A program made the translations under genes and the position numbers. Below are positions 52,320 to 63,557 of a stretch of DNA of 64,000 nt, one piece after another. The stretch spans positions 234,001 through 298,000 of the forward strand of contig CAUYUJ010014563.1 of the NCBI GenBank assembly GCA_963575745.1, read 5' to 3'. Below the pieces are notes generated by a model. It was not told where the DNA came from. It made no database searches and saw only the letters and a list, made by a program, of their open reading frames with translations. Numbering within the stretch: the stretch's first letter is position 1; every line of letters starts with the position of its first letter. This DNA is from Prorocentrum cordatum (Eukaryota > Sar > Dinophyceae > Prorocentrales > Prorocentraceae).

Positions 52320-55030
52320 TTGAAACATCTTGGACGTCTCCTAGGGGCCTTTTGGGCCCTCGGGAAGCTTTTGGGGTCCTCTTGCGGCCTCATGTGGGCC
52401 TTTTGGGGGGAACGCTCTGCTGTTGGGTCGCGTTCCCCGTCTTGGGCCTCTCTTGGGGCTCTTGGGGCCCTCTCGGGCCGTCTTGGGCGCCTCAAGCACC
52501 GTCTTGGGGCCCTCGCGGGCCGTCTTGGGGCCCTCTTGGAGGCCTCTTCCTCTATATTGGAGCGGTATTGGAAGCCTCTTGGGCCGTCTTGGAGCATCGG
52601 GATGCCAAAAGGCCGAAAAAATTCAAACCCGTCAACACCCAATCGTAAAACAATGAGTTGTGCCTCTCGGGGCCACCTTGGGGGATGCCAAAAGGGAGAA
52701 ACAGTCAAAACCCGTCAAAGCCCAATCGTAAAACAATGAGTTGTGCCTCTTGGGGCCACCTTGGGAGATCTCTTAACCTCGTCGGCCCTCTTGGGAGCTT
52801 CTTGGGGGCCTCTTGGATCCGATTGGGGGCCTCTTGGGACTTCCCGAGAACCTCTCGGGGTAGAAAGCTCGGATTCTCAGTTCGTGTTTCCCTTCTTGCG
52901 CCTCTCTTGGGGCCGTCTTGGGGCCCTCTCGGGCCTTCTTGGGAGCCTCAGGCACCGCCTTGGGGCCCTCGTGGGCCGCCCAGGGCCCTCTTGGAAGCCT
53001 CTTCGGCTAGCTTGGAGCTGTCTTGGAGGCCTCTTCCTCCTTCCCGTCCCCCTCCTCCTCCTCCCACTACAGCTCTCTCTCCTCCTGATCTTCCTCCTCC
53101 TCCTGCAGCGTGTTCCGGAAGGCTCCCGCCGGAACATGCTGTGCACAAATGCTGTCACTGCACCCGCCACAGTGCCCTGGGTGGTGGGTCAGAGGCCTCA
53201 TGGGTGTTGGTTTGGATCTCGTGGTTGGCGCCTGTCGGGGACGTCGTGAAGGCAGTTTCTCAGTTGTGGGGCCTCCTCGGGGCTGTTTTTTAGCCTCTTT
53301 AGGCCTCGTTTGGGCCTCCTGGGTGCCTCTTGGGGGCCTCCTGGGGCCTCTTGGGGGCTCCTTTGGGCCTCCTGGGGCACTCTTCAAGCGGGAGGGTCGA
53401 ATTTTGGAGTCGTGGTCCCCCTCTTGAGCGCATCTTGGGGTCGTTCTGGGGCTCTGTTGGGCTGTCTTGGGCGACTCTGGGGCCGTCTTGGGGCCCTCTT
53501 GAGCCGTCTTGGGGCGCTCTTGGGGGCCTATTGAGCCGTCTTGGAACGTCGGACAACCGAAAAGGCTTGAAGGCCAAAATCGTTCGAAAACCTCTGTAAA
53601 ATTGACGATTTCGGCCTCTTGAAGCGCTCTGGAGAGGCGTCTTGAAGCGTCGTGGAATGCCTTGGGGGGCTTCTCGGGCCGTCTTGGGCCTATCTTGGGC
53701 GTCCAGGAGCGGTCTTTCGGCGACTCGGGGGCCCGCTTGGGCCGTCTGGGGAGCCTCTGGAGGCTCACCTGAACTTTTTGGACCTCACCCCCCGGACCGC
53801 CCCTCCTCCCACGGGGGGGTCGAGCGCTGCCTTCCGAGCCCAGGAACCGGAAACCCTTTTAAAAACGACATGGAAAATGAGCCCTCAGTACCCCTGCCCC
53901 TCGGGGCAAGCCGCACTGGGCGCAAAGGGCGTCGTGAACGTCTGCGGCGCCGTGAGGCAATCCGGAAGCCTCCCGAGGGCCTCCTGGAAGCAGTTTTGAC
54001 GCATCGAGGGCACTCTTGGGCCATTTTAAAACCTCTTGGACGTCTCCTAGAGGCCTTTTGGGCCCTCGGGAAGCTTTTGGGGTCCTCTTGCGGCCTCCCG
54101 TGGGCCTTTTGGGGGGAACGCTCTGCTGTCGGGTCGCGTTCCCCTTCTTGGGCCTCTCTTGGTGCTCTTGGGGCCCTCTCGGGCCGTCTTGGGCGCCTCA
54201 AGCACCGTCTTGGGGCCCTTCGGACCGTCTTGGGGCCCTCTTGGAGGCCTCTTCCTCTATATTGGAGCGGTATTGGAAGCCTCTTGGGCCGTCTTGGAGC
54301 ATCGGGATGCCAAAAGGCAGAAACATTAAAACCCGTCAAAGCCCAATCGTAAAACGATGAGTTCTGCCTCTTGGGGCCACCTTGGGAGATCTCTTGGAAC
54401 CTCGTCGGCCCTCTTGGGAGCTTCTTGGGGGTCTCTTGGATCCGATTGGGGGCCTCTTGGGACTTCCCGAGAATCTCTCGGGGTAGAAAGCTCGGATTCT
54501 CAGTTCAGGTTTCCCTTCTTGGGCCTCTCTTGGGGCCGTCTTGGGGCCCTCTCGGGCCTTCTTGGGCGCCTCAGGCACCGCCTTGGGACCCTCGTGGGCC
54601 GCCCAGGGCCCTCTTGGAAGCCTCTTCGGCTATCTTGGAGCTGTCTTGGAGGCCTCTTCCTCCTCCTCGTCCCCCTCCTCCTCCTCCCACTCCAACTCCC
54701 TCTCCTCCTGATCTTCCTCCTTCTCCTGCAGCGTGTTCCGGAAGGCTCCCGCCGGAACATGCTGTGCACAAGTGCTGTCAGCTCCCGCCAGTGCCCTGGG
54801 TGGTGGGTCAGAGGCCTCATGGGTGTTGGTTTAGATCTCGTGGTTGGCCTGTGTGGACGTCGTGAAGGCAGTTTCGCAGCTTCTCGGTAGCCGTTTTGGG
54901 ACCGTTTTGGGGCCTCCTCGGGGCTGTTTCGTGGCATCTTTAGGCCTCGTTTGGGCCTCCTGGGTGCCTCTTGGGGGCCTCCTGGGGCCTCTTGGGGGCT
55001 CCTTGGGGCCTCCTGGGCTCATCCTTAACA
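52320..55030 (+). repeat. CTTGG-type repeat with ~1.6-1.7-kb segmental duplication
   Basis: 52330-53260 and 54030-54890 match closely through CTTTTGGGCCCTCGGGAAGC, GGGGAACGCTCTGCTGT and the non-repetitive GGAACATGCTGTGCACAA block (53133 and 54755). Another pair is 53420-53720 and 55620-55870. Frames encoding Pro/Arg or Leu/Gly/Trp-rich protein are artefacts. Confidence 0.8.
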
Positions 55031-55033
55031 GCG

Positions 55034-55365
55034 GAGAGGGGCGAGGCTGGGGCCCCAGGACGGTTGCCCGTCGATCACCCCATGGCGGACGGGGGGGCCT
55101 GGACCTCCCGGAGCAGCCCAGGCGGCCCAAGAGTGCCCCAAGAGCGCTCCACGACGGGCCCAGCAGGCTCCAAGAGGCCCAAGAGGGCGCCAAGAGGGCC
55201 CCAAGATGCCCAAGACGGCCAAAGAGGCCCCCAGGACGCTCCAAGAGGCCTCCAAGAGGCCCCCCCAGAGGGCCCCAAGAGGCCAAAAAAGTTTGTTTTA
55301 CTAAAGTTTTGGACACATTTTGCCTTTCCCGCCTTTTCAAGCTTTGCGAACGCTCCACACGCCTC
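55034..55365 (+). repeat. Inverted repeat arm, left (~330 bp)
   Basis: GAGGCTGGGGCCCCAGGACG through GCAGGCTCCAAGAGGCCCAA to GTTTTGGACACATTTTGCCT. It matches the reverse complement of 56262-56590. Here CCAAGA-type units switch strand relative to their neighbours. Confidence 0.85.
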
Positions 55366-56261
55366 ACATAACAGGATAAATACAGAGCGAGAAGGAAATA
55401 GGATCAAATATAATTTATACGGAATAGACAGTCAAAAAAAGTAGGGAAAGAAGGAGAACGGAAGTCAAAGGACAAGAAAACGATGTGCGCAAAAACAAAG
55501 ATGACAAAGGCGCTGAGGCCTAATAGGCTAGCCCACCCCGCGTACCAAAAGGAGCACCAAGACAGCCCATGAGGCCTCCAAGAGGGGCCGAAGGGACGGC
55601 GTCCTGGACCGAGCGCTCGTCGACTCTAGGCCGTCTTGGGGCCCTCTTGGGCCGTCTTGGGGCGCTCTTGGGGGCCTATTGAGCCGTCTTGGAACGTCGG
55701 ACAGCCGAAAAGGCTGGAAGGCCAAAATCGTTCGAAAACCTCAGTGAAATTGACGATGTCGGCCTCTTGAAGCGCTAAGGAGAGGCGTCTTGAAGCGTCG
55801 TGGAGTGCCTTTGGGGGCCTCTCGGGCCGTCTTGGGCCTATCTTGGGCGTCCTGCAGCGGTCTTTCGGCGACTCGGGGCCCGCTTGGGCCGTCTTGGGAG
55901 CCTCTGGAGGCCCCCCTGGACTATTTTGGACCTCCCCGGCCGCCCCGTCCTCCCACGGGGGGTTCCTCGGGGCTGTTTGGGAGCCTCTTGAAGCCTCATT
56001 TGGGCCTCCTGGGTGCTTCTTGGGGGTCTCCTGGGGCCTCTTGGGGCCCCTTTGGGGCCTCCTGGGGCCCTGTGGGGGCGGGAGGCTCGAATTTCCGGTT
56101 CGCAGTTCCCCTCTTGGAGCCCTCTTGGGGCCATCTTGGGCCTCTCTTCGCCCGTCTTGGGCGCGTCTTGGGCCGCCGTGGGGCCCAACAGAGCCGTCTT
56201 CAGGCCCTCTTGGAGGCCTCTTGGGCTGTCTTGGGGCGTCCGCGGGGGGGCTGTGAGCCGT
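55366..56261. repeat. Spacer between inverted arms
   Basis: A less GC-rich unique part (55366-55530), then CTTGG-type units duplicating 53420-53720. No gene seen. Confidence 0.6.
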
Positions 56262-56590
56262 CGTGGAGCGTTGCAAAGCTGAAAAGGCGGGAAAGGCGAA
56301 ATGTGTTCAAAACCATAGTAAAATGAACGAATTTGGCCTCTTGGGGCCCTCTGGGGGGGCCTCTTGGAAGCCTCTTGGAGCGTCTTGGGGGCCTCTTTGG
56401 CCGTCTTGGGCTTATCTTGGGAATCCTGGGGCCCTCTTGGCGCCCTCTTGGGCCTCTTGGAGCCTGCTGGGCCTGTCGTGGAGCGCTCTTGGGGCACTCT
56501 CGGGCCGCCTGGGCTGCTCCCGGGAGGCTCCAGGCCCCCCCCCGTCCCGCCATGAGGGGTGGAGGCACCTGTCCTGGGGCCCCCGGCCTC
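56262..56590 (-). repeat. Inverted repeat arm, right (~330 bp)
   Basis: Reverse-complement partner of 55034-55365. Confidence 0.85.
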
Positions 56591-56594
56591 GCCC

Positions 56595-56692
56595 CCAGGG
56601 GGATAATATCTATATAATATATATAAATCTATATATATATATATTATAATAATAATATATATATATATATATAAATATATAATATAATAGGC
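56595..56692. repeat. (AT)n-rich tract
   Basis: ATATAT and AATATAT units just outside the right inverted arm. Confidence 0.95.
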
Positions 56693-56890
56693 TTGCACTC
56701 ACGGTGTCTTACTTCCGTTCCACAGAATTTGGCTGGTGTGCCGCTCTGGCGGCTCTGTTGCCGCCTTCGCCGCCCCGTCGCCGCCTGTCGTTTGGGCCTT
56801 GTTACGCACTTTGGGGCGCAGGACCTGCCCGGACAACTCCCGAAACGCAAGCACATCGATTTCACCACATTGATTGCAAAACATAGGTTC
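56693..56890. other. Unique sequence, no gene recognised
   Basis: Short open frames on both strands (around 70 codons) without a domain. Confidence 0.3.
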
Positions 56891-58391
56891 TCCTTTCTAA
56901 AAAAATAATAGATTCTACCCCCCCCCGGAGTTATCGGGTCCCCCGCGCGTGCTGTAAATCAAATATGATTATGAGCACATGTCTATCCTAAATATGAATT
57001 CGTACCATCCCAGCCAAGCCGGTATCCCCCCCCTGCGGTTCCCTTGTAAAAAACACTATGCGGTGACATGTTTTGTTCTAACATAGCACTTTTTCACGAA
57101 TCCCTTGCAAAAAATGGAACGAAGTGCACACGCGCGCGTCGTGGCGCGCGCATGCCGAAATCCTTCAAAAACCTTCGGTTCCGGAGAGATTTCAAAATTG
57201 AATTTCCAAAAAAACATATAAAAACACATGGTTTCGCAACACTGATTTCCAAAAAAAAAAAAAAAAAAAAAAAAAAAAACGTACGCGCGAGCTCGTGCCG
57301 AAATCTTAAGAAAACCATAATAGGTTTCCAAGATTTTCAAAAATGCAACCAACGGGCTTCGCGCGCGCGCATGTCGAAATCTGTCGAAAGCCCTTGCGCG
57401 TGTGCCGTCGCGAGAATCCTCTGCAAAAAATGAGACGGAATTCAGACGCGCGCGTCGTCGCGGCGTATGCCGCAAAGCGTATGCCGAATCCCTTCAAAAC
57501 CCATCGTTTCGGAAGATTTCGAAAGTCGTGCGTCAAAAAAACCTGCAAAAACTCAAGGTTTCGCTACACGGTGTTTCAACAAAATTGTGCGCGCGCGCCT
57601 CTTGCGTCCGTCGTTCGTCTCGTCCTCCCTCCGCCCTTGTCGGCGTCGCGTCGTCGTCGTCGTCGCCGTCGTCGTCTCTGTCTTTCCTCGTCGTCGTTGT
57701 CGTCGTCTTGGCGTCGTCGTCATTTCCGTCGTCGTTGTCGCCGTGGTCGTCCTTCCTCCCTCGTTGTCTTCGTCGGCGTCTCGTCGTTGTCCCTCCTATT
57801 TCGTCGCCGTCGTCGTCGTCGTCGTCGTGGTCTTCACTCCTCCCTCGTCGTATCCTCCTCCCTCGTCGTCGTCGTCCGTCGTCGGCGTCTCGTCGTCGTC
57901 CCTCCTATTTCGTCGCCGTCGTCGTCGTCTTCGTCGTCGTTGTCGTCGTCGTCGTCTTCCCTCCTCCCTCGTCGTTGTCGTCGTCGGCGTCGCCGTCCTT
58001 CCTCCTTCTTCGTCGTTGGCGTCGTCGCCGTTTTCCCTCCTCCATCGTCGTTGTCGTCGTTGTCGCCGTCGTCGTTTTTTTCTCCTCCCTCGTCGTCGTC
58101 TCCGTTGGCGACGTCGTCGTCGTCTTCGTCGTCGTCGTCGGCGTCGTTGTCGTCGTCGTCGTTGTCGTCGTCGAAAACATTGGAGACGTCGTCGGTGTCG
58201 TCGCAGTCGCTGTCGGCGGCGCCGTCGTCGTCGATGTCGCTGTCGTCGTCGGCATCGGTGTCGTGGCCAAGTGCCACGCAGTACCTACCGTGACGGTCTT
58301 GTCTGAAGATGTCTTGCGACCAAGTTGCGGGTGGGAGGGTGGGATGCTTGCACGAGCAGCGGAGAGGACAGCTTCAAGACAGTCGAAGTGG
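56891..58391 (+). repeat. ~1.5-kb tandem unit, copy 1
   Basis: Order: TCCTTTCTAAAAAAA, C-run with ACTTATCGGG-type block, TGCGGTTCCCTTGTAAAAAA, three sub-repeats of about 140-180 bp containing CCGAAATCCTTCAAAAACCT, a long GTC/CCTCC-rich tract (57640-58270), then GTGGCCAAGTGCCACGC and GACAGTCGAAGTGG. An extra A29 tract at 57250-57279 distinguishes this copy. Ser/Arg/Val-rich frames in the GTC tract are not genes. Confidence 0.95.
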
Positions 58392-59095
58392 CTAAAAGAC
58401 TAATGGATTCTACCACCCCCCCCGGACTTATCGGGCCCCCCGCGCGTGCTGCAAATTACATATGATTCTGACCACATGTCCATCCTAAATATGAATTCAT
58501 ACCATCCCAGCCAAGCCGGGTTCCCCCCCCCTGCGGTTCCCTTGTAAAAAACACTATGCGGTGACATGTTTTGTTCTAACATAGCACTTTTTCACGAATC
58601 CCTTGCAAAAAATGGGACGAAGTGCACACGCGCGCGTCGTGGCTCGCGCATGCCGAAATCCTTCAAAAACCTTCGGTTCCGGAGAGATTTCAAAATTGAA
58701 TTTCCAAAAAACATATAAAAACACATGGTTTCGCAACACTGATTCAAAAAACAACTTACGCGCGAGCTCTTGCGAAATCTTAAGAAAACCATAGGTTTTC
58801 CAAGATTTTCACAACATGCTACCAAACGGGCTTCGCGCGCGCGCATGTCGAAATCTGTCGAACGCTCTTGCGCGTGTGCCGTCGCGAGAATCCTCTGCAA
58901 AAAACGGGACGAAGTGCAGACGCGCGCGTCGTCGCGGGCGTATGCCGAAATCCTTCAAAAACCTTCGGTTTCGGAAGAATTTCGAAATCGTGCGTCCAAA
59001 AAACCTACAAAAACACAAGGTTTCGCAACACGGGTTTTCAACAAAATTGTGCGCGCGCGCGCTCTTGCGTCGTCGTCGTCGTCCTCCCTCCTCCC

Positions 59096-59127
<32 letters not shown>

Positions 59128-59923
59128 TTCTGTCTTTCCTCGTCGTCGTTGTCGTCGTCTTGGCGTCGTCGTCGTTTCCGACGTCGTTGTCGCCGTGGTC
59201 GTCCTTCCTCCCTCGTTGTCTTCGTCGGCGTCTCGTCGTTGTCCCTCCTATTTCGTCGCCGTCGTCGTCGTCGTCGTCGTCGTGGTCTTCACTCCTCCCT
59301 CGTCGTTATCCTCCTCCCTCGTCGTCGTCGCCCGTCGTCGGCGTCTCGTCGTCGTCCCTCCTATTTCGTCGCCGTCGTCGTCGTCTTCGTCGTCGTTGTC
59401 ATCGTCGTCGTCTTCCCTCCTCCCTCGTCGTTGTCGTCGTCGGCGTCGCCGTCCTTCCTCCTTCTTCGTCGTTGGCGTCGTCGCCGTCTTCCCTCCTCTT
59501 TCGTCGTTGTCGTCGTTGTCGCCGTCGTCGTTTTTTATCCTCCCCCGTCGTCGTCTCCGTTGGCGACGTCGTCGTCGTCTTCGTCGTCGTCGTCGGCGTC
59601 GTTGTCGTCGTCGTCGGTGTCGTCGTCGTCGTTGTTGTCGTCGAAAACATTGGAGACGTCGTCGGTGTCGTCGCAGTCGCTGTCGGCGGCGCCGTCGTCG
59701 TCGATGTCGCTGTCGTCGTCGGCATCGGTGTCGTGGCCAAGTGCCACGCAATACCTACCGTCACGGTCTTGTCTGAAGATGTCTTGCGACCGAGTTGCGG
59801 GTGGGAGGGTGGGATGTTTGCACGAGCAGTGGAGAGGACAGCTCAAAAAGATAAAGAAAAAAAAAAAAACAAAAAACAAAAAAAAAAAATTCAAAAAAAA
59901 AAAAAAAAAGAAAAAAAAAATTC

Positions 59924-60014
<91 letters not shown>

Positions 60015-60296
60015 AAAAAAGAATAAACAAAAAAAAAAAAAAAGGAAAATAAAAAATAAAACAAAAAAAAAAAAAACTAAAACAAGAAAAAAAAAAAAAA
60101 AAAAATCAAAAAAAAATAAAAAAAAAAAACAAAAAAAAAAAAAAAAAAAAGAAAAATAAAAAAAAAAAAACAAAAAAAAAAAGAAAAAGAAAAAAAAAAA
60201 AAAAAAAAAAAAAAACAAAAAAAAAAAAAAAAAGAAAAAAAAAAAAAAGATAAACAAACAAAAAAAAAAAAAAAAAAAAAACAAAAAAAAACAAAG

Positions 60297-60344
<48 letters not shown>

Positions 60345-60356
60345 CAGTCGAAGTGG
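58392..60356 (+). repeat. ~1.5-kb tandem unit, copy 2, with A-rich interruption
   Basis: Same order as copy 1. The unit's closing motif CAGCTTCAAGACAGTCG is split: GGACAGCTCAAAAAG at about 59838 is followed by the A-rich block and then GACAGTCGAAGTGG at 60343. Confidence 0.95.
59853..60342 (+). repeat. ~490-bp A-rich tract inside copy 2
   Basis: Almost entirely A, with isolated G, C and T at irregular intervals. It replaces the two or three A bases found at this point in copies 1 and 3. Confidence 0.97.
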
Positions 60357-61074
60357 ATTTTCCTTTCTAAAAAAACTAATACATTCTACCCCCCCCCCCC
60401 GGACTTATCGGGACCCCCGCGCGTGCTGTAAATTACATATGATTCTGACCACATGTCCATCCTAAATATGAACTCATACCATCCCAGCCAAGCCGGGTTC
60501 CCCCCCCCTGCGGTTCCCTTGTAAAAAACACTATGCGGTGACATGTTTTGTTCTAACATTTCACTTTTTCACGAATCCCTTGCAAAAAATGGGACGAAGT
60601 GCACACGCGCGCGTCGTGGCGCGCGCATGCCGAAATCATTCAAAAACCTTCGGTTCCGGAGAGATTTCAAAATTGAATTTCCAAAAAACATACAAAAACA
60701 ATTGGTTTCGCAATACTGATTCCAAAAAAAAATCTTACGCGCGAGCTCTTGCGAAATCTTCAGAAAACCATAGGTTTTCCAAGATTTTCACAAACTGCTA
60801 CCAAACGGGCTTCGCGCGCGCGCATGTCGAAATCTGTCGAACGCCCTTGCGCGTGTGCCGTCGCGAGAATCCTCTGCAAAGAATGGGACGAAGTGCAGAC
60901 GCGCGCGTCGTCGCGGGCGTATGCCGAAATCCTTCAAAAACCTTCGGTTTCGGAAGAATTTCGAAATCGTGCGTCCAAAAAACCTACAAAAACACAAGGT
61001 TTCGCAACACGGTTTTCAACAAAATTGTGCGCGCGCGCTCTTGCGTCGTCGTCGTCGTCGTCCTCCCTCCTCCT

Positions 61075-61112
<38 letters not shown>

Positions 61113-61839
61113 TTCTGTCTTTCCTCGTCGTCTTTGGCGTCGTCGTCGTTTCCGTCGTCGTTGTCGCCGTGGTCGTCCTTCCTCCCTCGTTGTCTTCGTC
61201 GGCGTCTCGTCGTTGTCCCTCCTATTTCGTCGCCGTCGTCGTCGTCGTCGTCGTCGTCGTGGTCTTCACTCCTCCCTCGTCGTTATCCTCCTCCCTCGTC
61301 GTCGTCGTCCGTCGTCGGCGTCTCGTCGTCGTCCCTCCTATTTCGTCGCCGTCGTCGTCGTCTTCGTCGTCGTTGTCATCGTCGTCGTCTTCCCTCCTCC
61401 CTCGTCGTTGTCGTCGTCGGCGTCGCCGTCCTTCCTCCTTCTTCGTCGTTGGCGTCGTCGCCGTCTTCCCTCCTCCATCGTCGTTGTCGTCGTTGTCGCC
61501 GTCGTCGTTTTTTCTCCTCCCTCGTCGTCGTCTCCGTTGGCGACGTCGTCGTCGTCTTCGTCGTCGTCGTCGGCGTCGTTGTCGTCGTCGTCGGTGTCGT
61601 CGTCGTCGTTGTCGTCGTCGAAAACATTGGAGACGTCGTCGGTGTCGTCGCAGTCGCTGTCGGCGGCGCCGTCGTCGTCGATGTCGCTGTCGTCGTCGGC
61701 ATCGGTGTCGTGGCCAAGTGCCACGCAGTACCTACCGTCACGGTCTTGTCTGAAGATGTCTTGCGTCCTAGTTGCGGGTGGGAGGGTGGGATGTTTGCAC
61801 GAGCAGGGGAGAGGACAGCTTCAAGACAGTCGAAGTGGG
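60357..61839 (+). repeat. ~1.5-kb tandem unit, copy 3
   Basis: Third copy, closest in sequence to copy 2, ending GACAGTCGAAGTGGG before unique sequence. Confidence 0.95.
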
Positions 61840-62912
61840 TTGCACCACGTAGATTGCACCACCGAAGACGTCCCACGCGAGAGCGCGATTCCTGCATACA
61901 TGGTGAAGTCGTCCCGCGCGAGAGCGCGGTTTGGCAATAATTTGTGAGAATGTATCAGGCGGGAGCCGCTATTGTTGTAAACTTGGGGCCAGCAGCACAA
62001 TTCTGAGACGGAGAATCTTCCCTGATACATGCAGGGTGCCAGCCCCGGGCAGGGCATTTCAATTGAAAAGCACCATGTGCCCTGGAGGGGGGAGGGGGTC
62101 AAACATATTTTCTGGAGAAATAAAAAATCAAGAACAGCAACAACAACGACAACAATAACAACAACAACAGCAGCAAAAACAATCAACTACTGCTAGCTCT
62201 TATCTGCTCGAATGTCACCCCACGTGCATTTCCAAAACTCTCGATACCCGCCGTCTTCGTCTTCGATATAACTCCTTTGGGGGGTAGATTGTTCTCCCCT
62301 GCAAGCTGGGCCCTGGTAAGCGGCGGGGCGGCCGCGGACCGTCGGCCTGGCCAGCGGCAGCGCAGATCGGCGGCAACCCGACCCCAAGAGGACGGACAGG
62401 GGGCCGACCACGACGACGACTTATACCGCCACATCAGCGCTGTGCGGCTGGCGAAGCAGGACGGCGATCAATGCCATCGGAAGTTCCCGCGGGCACACGT
62501 AAACCCGCGGCTGGCAAGGGATGCCAAAAACTAGCAAACACTGCGTGCTCTCCCGGGGGTCTAGCGGGCAAAGCGAGGGAACCTAGGCCTGGCAGAAGAT
62601 TAGTTGCCGAGGAATTATGTTGCCTCGGCGTCGGCTTAATACTCGTCGAAAGGAGTCTCCGCAGTGGAGCTGGATCTGCCCTGTTTGCGAGGCGCGGGCA
62701 GAGAAAAGAACGGGGGTGAACTGGAACGTGCGAACTGGACGGGCCTGCTCAGACCTCCCATTCGACAGCTCCCCATCGAGCCAACCTGGCGGCGCCGCTC
62801 CCGAGTGGGCCGTCGCCTTGTTTTCATTCCTGATCGCAGCCAGTACGCTGGCGCGCATGGACCAGCCGCGCATCGCGACGACGAGCTCGGCGCCCTCGGC
62901 CTTGCAGCACTT
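61840..62912. other. Unique sequence, no gene recognised
   Basis: A GTCCCNCGCGAGAGCGCG motif occurs twice (61869 and 61912). CAACAA-rich sequence spans 62135-62175. Beyond 62200 it is GC-rich with overlapping frames on both strands. The 3' end of the minus-strand gene at 62913 lies here. Confidence 0.35.
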
Positions 62913-63557
62913 CTAGAGTCGGAGGACGGGGGCGTCCGATTCCAGGTCCTCGCGGCCCAGCTGAGCCACCTCGTCCTCGCCGCCGTTCATCTTGGCCAGC
63001 CAGGCCTCGAGTTCCGCCTTCGACTTGCCGCCGACGCGGCACTTCAGAAGAGCCTCGATGAAGCGCGCGAGCAGGCTGGCGGTCGGGGGCCGGAACTGCT
63101 TCGGCGCTTCTTTGGGGCCGTTCTCCTTCTGGCGCGCCTTCTCCACCTCTCCGCTGGAACAGTCCACCGCGTCGCCGATCGCCACGACCACGGGGTGAGC
63201 TGTCGGGAACACGAACGCGTCGATCGTCGCCGCCGCGCGCAGCCGCGTCCAATGCGTCGCCTGCAAGACCAGCTTCGCGAGGACAAAGAAGAACTCCGCC
63301 AGGTGGTTGTCCTTCGAGGTCCAGTTCCGGTCCGACTGATTGCCTCGGCGGCGCCTGCCGCCGCGGCGTCAGCGCCGGGGCTCCGCGGCCCCCCCTGCCT
63401 CCGCGGCCCCCGCTGCCGCTGGGGCCGAGCCGCGGGCTCCGCCCGTCGCCCGGGGCGCCTTCGCGCGCGGCTCGTCCTGCTCGCTTTGCCTGCCACCGCT
63501 GGCAGACCCCACTGAGGATCTCGGGAGGCGCCGCGAAGCTCGGGCTGCGGGCGCCAT
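62913..63557 (-). CDS. Hypothetical protein with one in-frame TGA
   Basis: From ATG 63557 (minus) the frame encodes an Ala/Arg-rich N-terminus (MAPAARASRRLPRSS...), reaches TGA at 63371-63369, and continues in the same frame with RGNQSDRNWTSKDNHLAEFF. It then reads through THWTRLRAAATIDAFVFPTA, a Lys/Glu-rich stretch and LEAWLAKMNGGEDEVAQL to the end LESDAPVLRL. The part after the TGA has normal, protein-like composition and is much more convincing than the many overlapping plus-strand frames. The TGA may be a CGA-to-TGA change, a sequencing error, or lie in an unrecognised intron. No family or function is recognised. A longer frame upstream to 63998 exists but is Arg/Pro-rich. Confidence 0.5.

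Noticed and set aside
57343-61940. Arg/Ser/Val-rich proteins in the GTC tracts
   Set aside because: Triplet repeat, open in several frames, repeated in all three tandem units.
62664-63515. Plus-strand 283-residue protein at the right edge
   Set aside because: Arg/Leu/Ala-rich shadow of the minus-strand frame, with no domain and less normal composition.
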